In this document: positions 7,621 through 17,085 of the stretch, one piece after another | Numbering within the stretch: the first letter of the stretch is position 1 | Layout of the letters: each line of letters opens with the position of its first letter | Position numbers and translations under genes: made by a program | Assembly (NCBI GenBank): GCA_002290645.2 | Contig: NMOS02000007.1 | Span: 1-64,000 of the forward strand | Source: Candidatus Aquirickettsiella gammari | Lineage (GTDB): Bacteria; Pseudomonadota; Gammaproteobacteria; Diplorickettsiales; Diplorickettsiaceae | Length of the DNA: 64,000 nucleotides | Direction: 5' to 3' | Notes under the pieces: model-generated | What the model was told of the DNA's origin: nothing | Database searches by the model: none | Seen by the model: the letters and a program-made list of their open reading frames with translations, nothing else

Positions 7621-9186
7621 TTAATTATTATCCGGGAAAATTTTTTCTAAGGCTAAATTTAGTGAGCTTAATTTATCGTCAATAAGCAACACATGTTTTT
7701 GTTCTGATTTTATTAAAGGTTCTAATAACTTTTTTTGATAGTCTAATATAGTTAAATTAGCTTCAGAAATACGATCGCTAAGGCCGGTACGTTTTTTTAT
7801 TCGCTGCTTTATTTCAAGTTCGTCTGTTTGACAATGACAGATATAGAAAGGCACTTTTAAATGCTTGGCCAAATTATAAAATTTTACTCGTTGTGCGTGA
7901 AGAAGAAATGTGGCATCAATCAAGGCAATAAAACCCGCTTGTATAATTATCTTGGCTAATCTTGCTAGCTCAGCATAGATTTTTTCTGTTGCCTGAGCGG
8001 TATAAATTCCACTATAAGGTGCAGAATTAGAATCTTCATGCAAAGGAAGCGCAAATAGTTGTTTACGAATAATATCAGAATTTATTTGTATCGCAGCGCA
8101 TTGGCTAACTATCTGTTTTGCAATGGTTGATTTTCCTGAACCAGAGAGACCGTGCATAATGATTAAGCAGGGATTTCTCGGATGGGTATAAAACTCCGCT
8201 AAATTGATAAAGTTATGGTAATCATTCTTGATATCAATTTTTTCTTTATCAGTCAAGTTGGCTTGTCCTAAACGAAATAAAGCTATTTTGGCGCGTACTA
8301 CGGCACGATAGGATAAATAATACGCAAGTAAGTTGAGTCCTTGGTAGTCGTTGGTAAATTGTAGATAGGTATTAATCAACTGATTGGCTAATGGAGTCTG
8401 TTTTTTTTCCGCTAAATCCATCGCTAAAAAGGCAAGATCAGCAATAACATCAGTCCAGCGTAGGTCTTCATTAAATTCTAAGCGATCAAAAAGGATAAGT
8501 TTTCCTTGATAAAAGATAATATTGGCTAAATGTAAATCACCGTGGCAGTCACGTATAAAGCCTTGTTCTTTGCGCTGTGCCAATAAAGTTTGATGTTTTT
8601 CAAATTGCTCGTTAGCCCATTGTTCTAAGCGTTTTACTTGTTTAATGTCGGATAAATTAGATAATAAGGGGATTATTTGTTCAAAGTTTTGCTTAGTTGG
8701 GGCATGAACCTCTTGAGGCAGGCCGAAACGCGATTTTTTAGCGGCCAACGGGGTTTTTTTATGGAATTCAGCAATTAGTTTGCCTAATTGTTCAATTAAA
8801 GCTTCAGTTAGCTTACCTTGTTTAAGTAGTGCACTCAGTAAGCTATCTTGCGAAAACTCGCACATCTTGATAGCGTACTCTAAAATAGGGCCGTTGCTGC
8901 CATTAATTTGAGGTTGTTCAATAGTCCCTGTGATAGGTACAACAGCGAGATAAATCTCAGGCGCAAATTGTTGACCTAAGCGTAGTTCCTCTTCGCAGTA
9001 ATGTTTACGTTTTTCCAAAGTGGAAAAATCTAAAAAACCGAAATCCACCGGTTTTTTAATTTTATAGGCATATTTTCCAGTCAATATGACCCAAGAAACG
9101 TGGGTTTCGATCAGTCCAAGTTGTGGGCTTGGGTGATTAAAGGCTTTACTAGATTGGAGATTCTGAATCAAAAAAGAATTAGCCAT
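7621..9186 (-). CDS. Fused APH-like kinase / P-loop kinase
   Basis: A two-domain protein of about 521 residues. The N-terminal half is an aminoglycoside-phosphotransferase-like kinase fold with the catalytic-loop motif HGDLHLAN at about 215-222 and a following FDRLEF acidic motif. The C-terminal half is an AAA/zeta-type P-loop kinase with GLSGSGKST at about 346-354. Such fusions (COG2187 plus COG0645) are widespread, but their substrate is not established to my knowledge. I chose ATG 9186 because family proteins begin near there; the longer GTG start at 9228 adds 14 residues. Neither start has a good ribosome site. Confidence 0.85.
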   Translation of the reverse strand: MANSFLIQNLQSSKAFNHPSPQLGLIETHVSWVILTGKYAYKIKKPVDFGFLDFSTLEKRKHYCEEELRLGQQFAPEIYLAVVPITGTIEQPQINGSNGPILEYAIKMCEFSQDSLLSALLKQGKLTEALIEQLGKLIAEFHKKTPLAAKKSRFGLPQEVHAPTKQNFEQIIPLLSNLSDIKQVKRLEQWANEQFEKHQTLLAQRKEQGFIRDCHGDLHLANIIFYQGKLILFDRLEFNEDLRWTDVIADLAFLAMDLAEKKQTPLANQLINTYLQFTNDYQGLNLLAYYLSYRAVVRAKIALFRLGQANLTDKEKIDIKNDYHNFINLAEFYTHPRNPCLIIMHGLSGSGKSTIAKQIVSQCAAIQINSDIIRKQLFALPLHEDSNSAPYSGIYTAQATEKIYAELARLAKIIIQAGFIALIDATFLLHAQRVKFYNLAKHLKVPFYICHCQTDELEIKQRIKKRTGLSDRISEANLTILDYQKKLLEPLIKSEQKHVLLIDDKLSSLNLALEKIFPDNN

Positions 9187-9295
9187 AGTCCGATGAGATT
9201 GATCAATGTTTATTACACATGAAAACACTATAACTTAACTTGTTATTGCTTGTAAGGGGTGAAGGTTCAGAAATTATTTTTTAAAGGTTGTCACT

Positions 9296-10441
9296 ATGAA
9301 GTTACCACAGGCTAAAAAATTAGTTCAGCAATTGTTGGCAGAAGCAAAGATAGAGCTTAATGGTAAAAATCCTGCCGACATACAGGTTCATAATGAAAAA
9401 TTTTACGCACGAGTTTTAAAAAATCCTATTTTAGCTTTAGGCGAGTCCTATGTTGAGGGTTGGTGGGATTGTGAATGTCTTGATCAGTTTTTTTATGCGC
9501 TTTTGCGTGCCGATTTAGCTAAAAAAATTAAAGAAAATAGACATTTATTTTACCCTATTATAAAAGAAAAATTACGCTCAATGTTGATGAGTGGTTTTAA
9601 TTTACAGAAAAAATCGCGTGCTTTTGAAGTGGGGAAACATCATTATGATAAAGGAAATAGCCTATCCCAAGCTATGTTAGATAAAGATCTGACTTATAGC
9701 TGTGCCTATTGGAAAAACAGTAGCAACCTACATGAGGCTCAGCAAGCTAAATTAGCATTAGCCTGCGATAAATTACAGCTAAAGCCGGGGATGAAGGTTT
9801 TAGATATTGGTTGTGGTTGGGGTAGTTTTTCACGTTATGCGGCTGAAAATTATGGTGTTTCAGTCCTTGGAGTCACCGTATCCAAGGAGCAATACCAATA
9901 TGCAAAAAAGATTTGTCAGGGATTACCCGTAGAAATTCTTTTTCAGGATTATCGTGATGTTCGGGGTTTATTTGATCGTATTTGTAGCATTGGCATGTTT
10001 GAGCATGTAGGACCCCGAAATCACAAGGATTATATGAAAGTGGCACATCGCTGCCTAAAAAAATCAGGATTGTTTTTATTACATACAATAGGCAGCAATA
10101 CATCAAAGTATCACCCTAACCCTTGGATTCATAAATATATATTTCCTAACGGCATTTTACCTTCTATTCAACAGATCGGCCGAGCAAGTGAGCGACTTTT
10201 TATTATGGAAGATTGGCATAATTTTGGCGCATATTATGATAAAACCTTAATGGCGTGGTATGAGAACTTTAATCAAGCTTGGGATACTTTAAAAAAAGAT
10301 TATGATCATCGTGCTTTTTATCGAATGTGGAAATATTATTTGTTGGCTTGTGCGGGTGCTTTTAGGGCGCGTGATATACAGCTTTGGCAAATCGTCTTCT
10401 CTAAAGGTGGCATAATTAACGGCTATCAGTCTATTCGCTGA
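9296..10441 (+). CDS. cfa: Cyclopropane-fatty-acyl-phospholipid synthase
   Basis: Methylenates the double bond of unsaturated acyl chains in membrane phospholipids using S-adenosylmethionine. The 381 residues match the family length. The SAM-binding motif VLDIGCGWG is at 168-176, and the C-terminal LACAGAFRARDIQLWQIVFS segment carries the conserved cysteine and is typical of E. coli Cfa. An AAAGG ribosome site precedes the ATG. It is divergent from the fused kinase gene. Confidence 0.96.
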   Translation: MKLPQAKKLVQQLLAEAKIELNGKNPADIQVHNEKFYARVLKNPILALGESYVEGWWDCECLDQFFYALLRADLAKKIKENRHLFYPIIKEKLRSMLMSGFNLQKKSRAFEVGKHHYDKGNSLSQAMLDKDLTYSCAYWKNSSNLHEAQQAKLALACDKLQLKPGMKVLDIGCGWGSFSRYAAENYGVSVLGVTVSKEQYQYAKKICQGLPVEILFQDYRDVRGLFDRICSIGMFEHVGPRNHKDYMKVAHRCLKKSGLFLLHTIGSNTSKYHPNPWIHKYIFPNGILPSIQQIGRASERLFIMEDWHNFGAYYDKTLMAWYENFNQAWDTLKKDYDHRAFYRMWKYYLLACAGAFRARDIQLWQIVFSKGGIINGYQSIR

Positions 10442-10675
10442 GATTGATGCCAAAAAATCCTCATTTAAACCCTTTGAGCCATATTAGGGCTGAATCGAAT
10501 GGACAACTTAGCTAGGTATAAATAGCCTATTTTCTGCATTTTTAAGCCGTTAATTTCTATTAATGGTCCACTTGATAGGAAGCGCTAATTAAAAGTTAAA
10601 AATGAATTTTTAAGACGGTTTACCCCCTAATGCTTTTATGAAACAATGTAAGCCTAATTTATGTGGAGAGATGGT

Positions 10676-11215
10676 GTGATTGATGAGGAAGGTTTTCGTA
10701 TAGGGGTCGGCATTATCGTAGCTAACCCTAGCGGTCAAGTACTTTGGGCACGACGTATTGGTCAGCATGCTTGGCAATTTCCTCAAGGGGGCCTTCAATC
10801 CAATGAAACACCCGAGCAGGCATTATTTAGGGAGCTTTATGAAGAATTAGGTTTGGAGGACTCCGATGTTGAGCTTCTAGGTGCTACTAAAAGCTGGTTA
10901 TATTATTGGTTACCCCCTCATTTACGGCGTTTACATGTACAACCTTTATGTATAGGGCAAAAACAAAAATGGTTTTTGCTGGGTTTAAGAGGAGATCCTG
11001 AAAAAATTCGTTTTGATGTTACTCGTTCGCCTGAGTTTGATCGTTGGCGTTGGGCCCCTTATTGGTACCCTATTAGGCAAGTTATCACATTTAAGCGACA
11101 TGTTTATCGGCGTGCGTTAGAAGAGTTAGCGACATTACTCCCCACTGAGATTGCACAATCAAGGCGGGCCAGTAAGCTATACAACCATTTAACGTTGGTA
11201 GAAAAAGTCGAATAA
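10676..11215 (+). CDS. rppH: RNA pyrophosphohydrolase
   Basis: Removes pyrophosphate from the 5' end of transcripts, which starts RNase E-dependent decay. It has 179 residues, with the Nudix box [20 protein letters not shown] at about 38-57 and the family-typical WAPYWYP and FKRHVY region near the C terminus. I chose the GTG at 10676, which gives MIDEEGFR as in E. coli RppH and follows a GGAGAG ribosome site; an ATG at 10661 would add five residues. The pairing with ptsP downstream is conserved in gammaproteobacteria. Confidence 0.95.
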   Translation: MIDEEGFRIGVGIIVANPSGQVLWARRIGQHAWQFPQGGLQSNETPEQALFRELYEELGLEDSDVELLGATKSWLYYWLPPHLRRLHVQPLCIGQKQKWFLLGLRGDPEKIRFDVTRSPEFDRWRWAPYWYPIRQVITFKRHVYRRALEELATLLPTEIAQSRRASKLYNHLTLVEKVE

Positions 11216-11233
11216 TCAAATAAATATAAAGTT

Positions 11234-11305
11234 ATTTGAGTGTGCTTATGGTTTTAGGCATTGGAGTCTAGTATCTAGAGCCATAGTTTATTTGTATGCT
11301 CAAAT
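11234..11305 (+). promoter_or_regulatory. Nested inverted repeats upstream of ptsP
   Basis: Three concentric perfect inverted repeats lie between rppH and ptsP. ATTTGAG at 11234-11240 pairs with CTCAAAT at 11299-11305, TATGG at 11247-11251 with CCATA at 11281-11285, and TCTAG at 11267-11271 with CTAGA at 11275-11279. As RNA this would form one long branched hairpin ending 23 bases before the ptsP ATG. No U tract follows, so it is not a standard terminator. It may be a structured leader or processing site. Confidence 0.4.
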
Positions 11306-11328
11306 GCTAATTAGTTAGGTATTTGCCC

Positions 11329-13602
11329 ATGTTGAAGGTACTTCGTCGTATTGTTCAGGAGATCAGCGCTGCACAGAGCTTTAAAGAGGCGTTACAGATC
11401 TTAGTAAGACGTATTCGAGAAGCTTTGAATACCCAATCTTGTACAGTTTTTCTACTTGATAGCAAAAAAAATTATGTTTTGTTGGCAACAGAGGGTTTAA
11501 ATCCTAGCTCTGTTGGCAAAGTACGTTTTACCTTTGATCAAGGTTTGGTTGGTTTAGTGGGTCGAAGTGGGGAGTTAATTAACATTGAGAACGCTCCAGA
11601 ACACCCAGATTTTTTACATATCGCCGGGATAGGTGAAGAACGTTATAAAGCCTTCTTAGGCGTACCCATTATCCATAACCGTGCCTTATTAGGCGTATTG
11701 ATTGTCCAACAAGAAGAACAACGTTGTTTTGACGAAGCCGAAGAAGCCTTTTTAGTGACTATGGCAGCCCAATTAGGTGGCGTATTAGCACATGCCGAAG
11801 CAACAGGGGAAATCTTCTCCTTATTTAAAAAAGAAGCCAAAAAACAATTACAGCAAGATATTGGTTTTCAAGGAATAGCGAGCGCGCCTGGTATTGCGAT
11901 AGGTCAAGCAGTGGTAGCTTATCCCTTTGCGGATCTTGATGCGGTCCCTTATAAAAGAACAGATGATTTATCAATAGAGATAGCGCAGTTAAAAAAAGCC
12001 TTCAAGGCCGCGCGAGATGATATTCACCGTTTGAAAAAACATATGATGTCCGTGTTGCCAGAGGAAGAGCAGGCCTTATTTGATGTTTATTTAGCAATTT
12101 TAAATAAAGCGAGCTTAGAAAAAGAAGTTATTAACGCCGTTCAAACCTCTCACCAATGGGCGCAGGCTGCCTTGCAATCTGTTATTACCTCGCATGTACA
12201 GCAGTTTGAGAAGGTAGATGACGATTATTTACGTGAAAGAGCAGCGGATTTAAGGGATTTAGGACGCCGTATCTTAATGCATTTGCAAAATAATCAATTT
12301 ACACCCCCCCTTTATCCTGAAAAAACAATTTTAATTGGTGAAGAAGTGAGTCCTTCTGCCTTAGCCGAAGTACCAGAAGGTCGTTTAGCAGGTATAGTTT
12401 CTGTAAAAGGCTCTAGTCATTCCCATTTATCTATTTTAGCGCGTTCATTGGGAATTCCTGCTATCACAGGGGTAGAAAATTTACCGGTAAATCAATTAGA
12501 AGCACAGACCTTGATTGTCGATGGTACTCAAGGGCGCATTATTGTGGCGCCTTCATGGCGGATTAAACAAAGTTTCATTGCATTGATTCGGCAACAAAGT
12601 GAGCTTGCAAATAGTTTGGAAGCACTACGCGAACTGCCAGCCGAGACGCTAGATGGTTATAGTATTTCTCTTTGGGTGAATACGGGTTTGATGGCGGATG
12701 CGAGTCTTTCATTGACAGCGGGCGCTGAAGGTGTTGGTCTATATCGCACAGAAGTGCCTTTTTTAATTAGGGATTGTTTCCCTGCCGAAGATGAACAATA
12801 TGGCTTATATCGCCAACTGTTAGCGGCATTTTCTCCGCGGCCTGTGGTAATGCGAACGCTTGATATTGGAGGCGACAAAGCATTACCTTATTTTCCTATT
12901 GAAGAGGATAACCCCTTTTTAGGCTGGCGTGGAATCCGTGTAACACTCGATCACCCGGAAATTTTTTTAATACAGATTCGAGCTATGTTACGCGCTAATC
13001 TCGAATTTAATAATCTAAGTATTATGCTGCCAATGATAAGTTGTGTTGCAGAGGCCGATCAGGCACTGCGTTTAATTGATCAAGCTTATGAAAAAGTATT
13101 AAGTGAAGATCCTTATGCGAATAAGCCGCCAATTGGCATAATGATAGAAGTTCCTTCAGCGATTTATCAAGCGCGCGCATTAGCTGAGCGGGTTGAGTTT
13201 CTATCGGTAGGTAGCAATGACTTGACGCAATATATGTTAGCAGTCGATCGTAATAATCCGCGGGTAGCCAATCTGTATGATCCATTTCAACCGGCTGTTT
13301 TAAGAGCATTAGTTCAGATTGTAGAAGCAGCGCATCAGGCAAAAAAACCAATTAGCATTTGCGGGGAAATGGCAAGTGATCCACTGGCTATCCCTTTACT
13401 TTTAGCCATGGGTTTTGATGCGTTGAGCATGAATTCTTTTTCTATTCCGAGAATAAAGTCAGTCATTCGTCAAATTAATTTTCAGCAAGCTAAAAAGATC
13501 CTAGTACAAATTTTAGCAATGGATAATGCGCTTGCTATCAGAAAGTATTTAAATGAAGCATTATCGTTTAATTTAACCACTTTGTTACCTATTGCAGGAT
13601 AG
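11329..13602 (+). CDS. ptsP: PEP-protein phosphotransferase of the nitrogen PTS
   Basis: Enzyme I of the PTS-Ntr phosphorelay, transferring phosphate from PEP to NPr and then EIIA-Ntr. It has 757 residues: a GAF sensor domain (about 15-155), the phosphohistidine swivel domain with SHSHLSILARS (active His about 366), and a TIM-barrel PEP-binding domain with GGDKALPYF and the C-terminal CGEMASDP active-site motif. ATG 11329 gives MLKVLRRIVQE, matching the family start. NPr, EIIA-Ntr and rpoN are not encoded in this window. Confidence 0.95.
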   Translation: MLKVLRRIVQEISAAQSFKEALQILVRRIREALNTQSCTVFLLDSKKNYVLLATEGLNPSSVGKVRFTFDQGLVGLVGRSGELINIENAPEHPDFLHIAGIGEERYKAFLGVPIIHNRALLGVLIVQQEEQRCFDEAEEAFLVTMAAQLGGVLAHAEATGEIFSLFKKEAKKQLQQDIGFQGIASAPGIAIGQAVVAYPFADLDAVPYKRTDDLSIEIAQLKKAFKAARDDIHRLKKHMMSVLPEEEQALFDVYLAILNKASLEKEVINAVQTSHQWAQAALQSVITSHVQQFEKVDDDYLRERAADLRDLGRRILMHLQNNQFTPPLYPEKTILIGEEVSPSALAEVPEGRLAGIVSVKGSSHSHLSILARSLGIPAITGVENLPVNQLEAQTLIVDGTQGRIIVAPSWRIKQSFIALIRQQSELANSLEALRELPAETLDGYSISLWVNTGLMADASLSLTAGAEGVGLYRTEVPFLIRDCFPAEDEQYGLYRQLLAAFSPRPVVMRTLDIGGDKALPYFPIEEDNPFLGWRGIRVTLDHPEIFLIQIRAMLRANLEFNNLSIMLPMISCVAEADQALRLIDQAYEKVLSEDPYANKPPIGIMIEVPSAIYQARALAERVEFLSVGSNDLTQYMLAVDRNNPRVANLYDPFQPAVLRALVQIVEAAHQAKKPISICGEMASDPLAIPLLLAMGFDALSMNSFSIPRIKSVIRQINFQQAKKILVQILAMDNALAIRKYLNEALSFNLTTLLPIAG

Positions 13603-13606
13603 TTTT

Positions 13607-14950
13607 ATGAGTTGGCGCAAAAAATATCAATCTAGCTTTAATGGCTATCCGATAAGATATCCTGAGCTAATATCGCGTCCTGAACATTACGCCAAACTGA
13701 ATCCTAGCGAACTAATTTCTATTGCCCGTGGTGCGGGAGGTAGTTATGGTGATGCGGCTTTAAATCAACAAGGAGAGATTATTTTAACCGGACGTTTAGA
13801 TCGCTTCCTTGGGTTTGATGAGCAGCAAGGTATTATTACTGTTGAATCAGGTATTACATTAAGCAAGATTTTAGAATTAATTGTTCCGCGAGGTTGGTTT
13901 TTGCCGGTAACGCCCGGAACTGCCGAGGTTTCCTTAGGGGGATGTGTTGCTGCGGATGTACACGGAAAAAATCATTGTTATGCGGGTTCTTTAGGTCAGC
14001 ACATACGGGGCTTAGAATTGATAACCGCTGCAGGAGAACGATTACATTGTTCATCTAAGCTTTATCCCGAGCTGTTTTGGGCCACTATAGGGGGGATGGG
14101 TTTAACGGGTATCATAGGGATAGTCACCTTGCAACTAAAGCGGATTGAAAGCGCTTATATGTGTGTGCAACACCAAGCGGCACAAAACTTAGAACAAATA
14201 TTTGCTGCTTTTGCCGAAGAGGATGAATGGGAATATACTGTGGCTTGGTTGGATGCCTTAAATGCACCATTTGGTCGCGGCGTTGTTATCAAGGCAAATC
14301 ACGCTGATTTAGCCAAGCTTTCTGCCGCACAACAAAGCCAAGCTTTTTCAATGCAGCTATCTCGTTGCTATAAAATTCCTTTTTATTTTCCGCATGCGTT
14401 ACTACAGCCAAGGTTGGTTAAGTCTTTTAATAAAGCTTATTATCATCATTTAGCTAAAAAAAATTATCCTCGTGTAGTCGCTTACCCGGATTACTTTTAT
14501 CCATTGGACCGTATTCGCGATTGGCCGCGTTTATATGGGAGGCAAGGATTTATTCAATATCAATGTGTGTTGCCGGTAAAATCGGCTTATTCTGTTATTG
14601 AAAATTTATTAAGAACCCTAGATAGATATAAACATCCTATTTATCTTGCGGTATTAAAACGCTTTGCTAATGCTAATTTAGCACCTTTATCTTTTCCATT
14701 GTCAGGATTTACCTTGGCACTAGATATTCCTATTCGTAACCAAAAACTTTTTATTTGTTTAGATGAATTAGATGCAATGGTTATTGATGGGGGAGGAAGG
14801 ATTTATTTAGCAAAAGATGCGCGTTTAAAACCAGAAGCATTTCGTGCTATGTATCCGCGTTATCCTGAGTGGTTAGCAACGAAACAAAAGTGGGATGCTC
14901 ACAATAGGTTTAGTTCAAGTTTAGCTAGACGCTTGCAAATCGGAGTTTGA
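13607..14950 (+). CDS. FAD-linked oxidase, DprE1-like
   Basis: A 447-residue protein of the VAO/PCMH FAD-binding superfamily. GAGGSYGDA at about 43-51 is the FAD-binding loop, and ADVHGKNH at about 116-123 matches the HGKNH signature of decaprenylphosphoryl-ribose 2-oxidase (DprE1). A C-terminal YPRYPEW segment follows. By homology it may oxidise a polyprenyl-phosphate-linked sugar. ATG 13607 starts four bases after the ptsP stop, so the two are probably co-transcribed. A DprE2-like partner reductase is encoded at 36953. The substrate in this organism is unknown. Confidence 0.82.
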   Translation: MSWRKKYQSSFNGYPIRYPELISRPEHYAKLNPSELISIARGAGGSYGDAALNQQGEIILTGRLDRFLGFDEQQGIITVESGITLSKILELIVPRGWFLPVTPGTAEVSLGGCVAADVHGKNHCYAGSLGQHIRGLELITAAGERLHCSSKLYPELFWATIGGMGLTGIIGIVTLQLKRIESAYMCVQHQAAQNLEQIFAAFAEEDEWEYTVAWLDALNAPFGRGVVIKANHADLAKLSAAQQSQAFSMQLSRCYKIPFYFPHALLQPRLVKSFNKAYYHHLAKKNYPRVVAYPDYFYPLDRIRDWPRLYGRQGFIQYQCVLPVKSAYSVIENLLRTLDRYKHPIYLAVLKRFANANLAPLSFPLSGFTLALDIPIRNQKLFICLDELDAMVIDGGGRIYLAKDARLKPEAFRAMYPRYPEWLATKQKWDAHNRFSSSLARRLQIGV

Positions 14951-14962
14951 ATTTTTAATTGA

Positions 14963-16975
14963 TTATTCAATATCCAAGCTTTTTAAAAAAGCTTGGATTT
15001 TTGGTTCACGTCCGCGAAATTTTTTAAATAATTCCATTGCATCGATTGCGCCACCTTGTTCTAGAATACTTTGTAAAAATGCTTGGCCAGTTTCTTGATT
15101 AAAAATTCCATCTTCTAAGAATTTAGTGAAAGCATCACATGAGAGAACCTCTGCCCAGAGATAACTGTAATATCCAGCCGCATAACCGCCGGCAAAGATA
15201 TGGGAGAATCCGTGCTGAAAACGGTTGAATGGTGATACAGGTATAATATTGATCCGTTTACGTATTTTATCTAATAACGCTTGAATTTGTGTATAATCTT
15301 TTTTAGGATCAAATTCTAAGTGTAAACGGAAATCAAATAAGGATAATTCTAATTGTCTTAATAATTGTAATCCCGCCTGAAAGTTTTTTGCGTTACGCAT
15401 TTTTTTAATGAGGTTATCAGGTAATGATTTGCCGGTTTGGTAATGGCAACTAATTTGATCTAAAACAGGTTTTTCCCAGGCAAAATATTCTAAAAATTGA
15501 CTCGGTAATTCAACCGCATCCCAAGCAACACCATTAATTCCGGAGATAGCAGGATAGTCGATTACGGTTAGCATATGTTGTAAACCGTGACCGAATTCAT
15601 GGAATAAAGTTAAGACCTCTTCATGTGTTAATAGAGGTATTTGTGTGGCATTTAGGGGCGGTGAAAAATTACAGGTTAAAAAGGCGATCGGTGTTTGAAT
15701 GTGGCCATTACTTAAACGCCTTCGCGATTGATAATCATCCATCCATGCTCCTTCACGTTTTTCTAATCTCGCATAAAGGTCTAAGTAAAATTGACCGCGT
15801 AATTGTTGTCGGTGATCGATAATCGAAAAAAAACGAACGGCCGGATCCCAAACATCAACCTCTTTGATCTCTTGTATCTGCATGCCAAATAAATCGTGTA
15901 TTAGTTTAAAGAGTCCAGAGAGTACTTTTTCTACTGGAAAATAACAGCGTAGCGTATCATCGCAAATACCAAACATTTTTTCTTGTAGCTTTTCGCGATA
16001 ATATAAAATATCCCAGGGCTGTAGCGTATCAATTTGATCGCGAGATTGAGCAAAATTATAAAGTGCTTGCCATTCCGCATCGGCTTTAGATTGGGTACAG
16101 CGAAGTAAGTTTTCTAGAAAACTAAGCACCTCTTCAGGTGTTTTTGCCATTTTATTGGAGGCTAAACTTTTTTGCGCGTAATTTTTAAAGCCAAGTAATT
16201 GACTAAGCTCATGGCGTAAATTCAATATCTTGAACATAATAGGGCTATTATCAAACGCCATATTTCCGAGCTCAGAAGCGCGGGTAATATAAGCTTTATA
16301 GACTGACTCACGTAATGCTCGATTATCCGCATAGCTTAATACAGGAAAGTAGCAGGGATAATCAAGGCTAAGTAAACAACCAGACATATTTTTATCTTTA
16401 GCGGCTTTTTCTGCACTTGCGATAATATAAGTGGGCAGCCCTTTTAACTCTGATTTATCGCTAATGCATTTTGACCAGTTTGCCGTGGCATCTAATAAAT
16501 TTTCTTCAAATTGATTAGATAGTTGAGCCAGTTGCGCTTGAATAACCTGATATCTTTTTTGTTTAGCTTTAGGTAAATCTATCCCGCCTAAATGAAAATC
16601 GCGCAATTCATTGTGTAGACACTTTTTTTGTGCGTAGTTAAACCGATAATCGCCATTATCGAGTGTTTTAATCGCTTGGTAAAGCCTGCTATTTTGACTT
16701 AATTCAGAGCTATAGGCGCTGATTTTAGCAAGACATTCGTTATAAGCTAAGCGCAATTTGGCGGTTTGTTTAACGGCATGAAGATGATTGATAGGAGACC
16801 AGAAATGCTGCAGACGATCATCTAAATCATCAAGTTTCTGAATAAAGTTCCAATCAAGAGAAATTATCTCAGATAATAATAACAATAATTCCGCCCTATT
16901 TTGAGCGAGTATAGTATCTAATTCGGCGACTATCGTCGCCGGATTTATTTGACTGAACCGAGGTAATGAGGACAT
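14963..16975 (-). CDS. prlC: Oligopeptidase A (M3 metallopeptidase)
   Basis: Cytoplasmic zinc endopeptidase that degrades short peptides, including cleaved signal peptides. Its 670 residues compare with about 680 in E. coli. The zinc motif HEFGH lies at 459-463, with the downstream glutamate about 25 residues on. The C-terminal GFSHIFAGGYAAGYYSYLWAE region is conserved in M3A enzymes. Convergent with the FAD oxidase gene. Confidence 0.96.
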   Translation of the reverse strand: MSSLPRFSQINPATIVAELDTILAQNRAELLLLLSEIISLDWNFIQKLDDLDDRLQHFWSPINHLHAVKQTAKLRLAYNECLAKISAYSSELSQNSRLYQAIKTLDNGDYRFNYAQKKCLHNELRDFHLGGIDLPKAKQKRYQVIQAQLAQLSNQFEENLLDATANWSKCISDKSELKGLPTYIIASAEKAAKDKNMSGCLLSLDYPCYFPVLSYADNRALRESVYKAYITRASELGNMAFDNSPIMFKILNLRHELSQLLGFKNYAQKSLASNKMAKTPEEVLSFLENLLRCTQSKADAEWQALYNFAQSRDQIDTLQPWDILYYREKLQEKMFGICDDTLRCYFPVEKVLSGLFKLIHDLFGMQIQEIKEVDVWDPAVRFFSIIDHRQQLRGQFYLDLYARLEKREGAWMDDYQSRRRLSNGHIQTPIAFLTCNFSPPLNATQIPLLTHEEVLTLFHEFGHGLQHMLTVIDYPAISGINGVAWDAVELPSQFLEYFAWEKPVLDQISCHYQTGKSLPDNLIKKMRNAKNFQAGLQLLRQLELSLFDFRLHLEFDPKKDYTQIQALLDKIRKRINIIPVSPFNRFQHGFSHIFAGGYAAGYYSYLWAEVLSCDAFTKFLEDGIFNQETGQAFLQSILEQGGAIDAMELFKKFRGREPKIQAFLKSLDIE
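14972..15002 (+). terminator. Rho-independent terminator after the FAD oxidase gene
   Basis: A perfect 13-base inverted repeat, ATCCAAGCTTTTT at 14972-14984 and its complement at 14986-14998, is followed by a T run to 15002. It lies 22 bases after the plus-strand stop and inside the 3' end of the convergent prlC gene, so it doubles as coding sequence. Confidence 0.8.
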
Positions 16976-17085
16976 TATTAGTGTAAAGTAGTTAATGGTC
17001 GATTAATCAGACATAGGCTGTTTTTAGTGTATTTTTGCATAGATTAATGACAGCCTTGCGACTCTTGACGTTGTTTAATTAGTTC

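Noticed and set aside
9187-9228. Upstream GTG start for the fused kinase
   Set aside because: It adds 14 residues not expected from the family and has no ribosome site; the ATG at 9186 was preferred.
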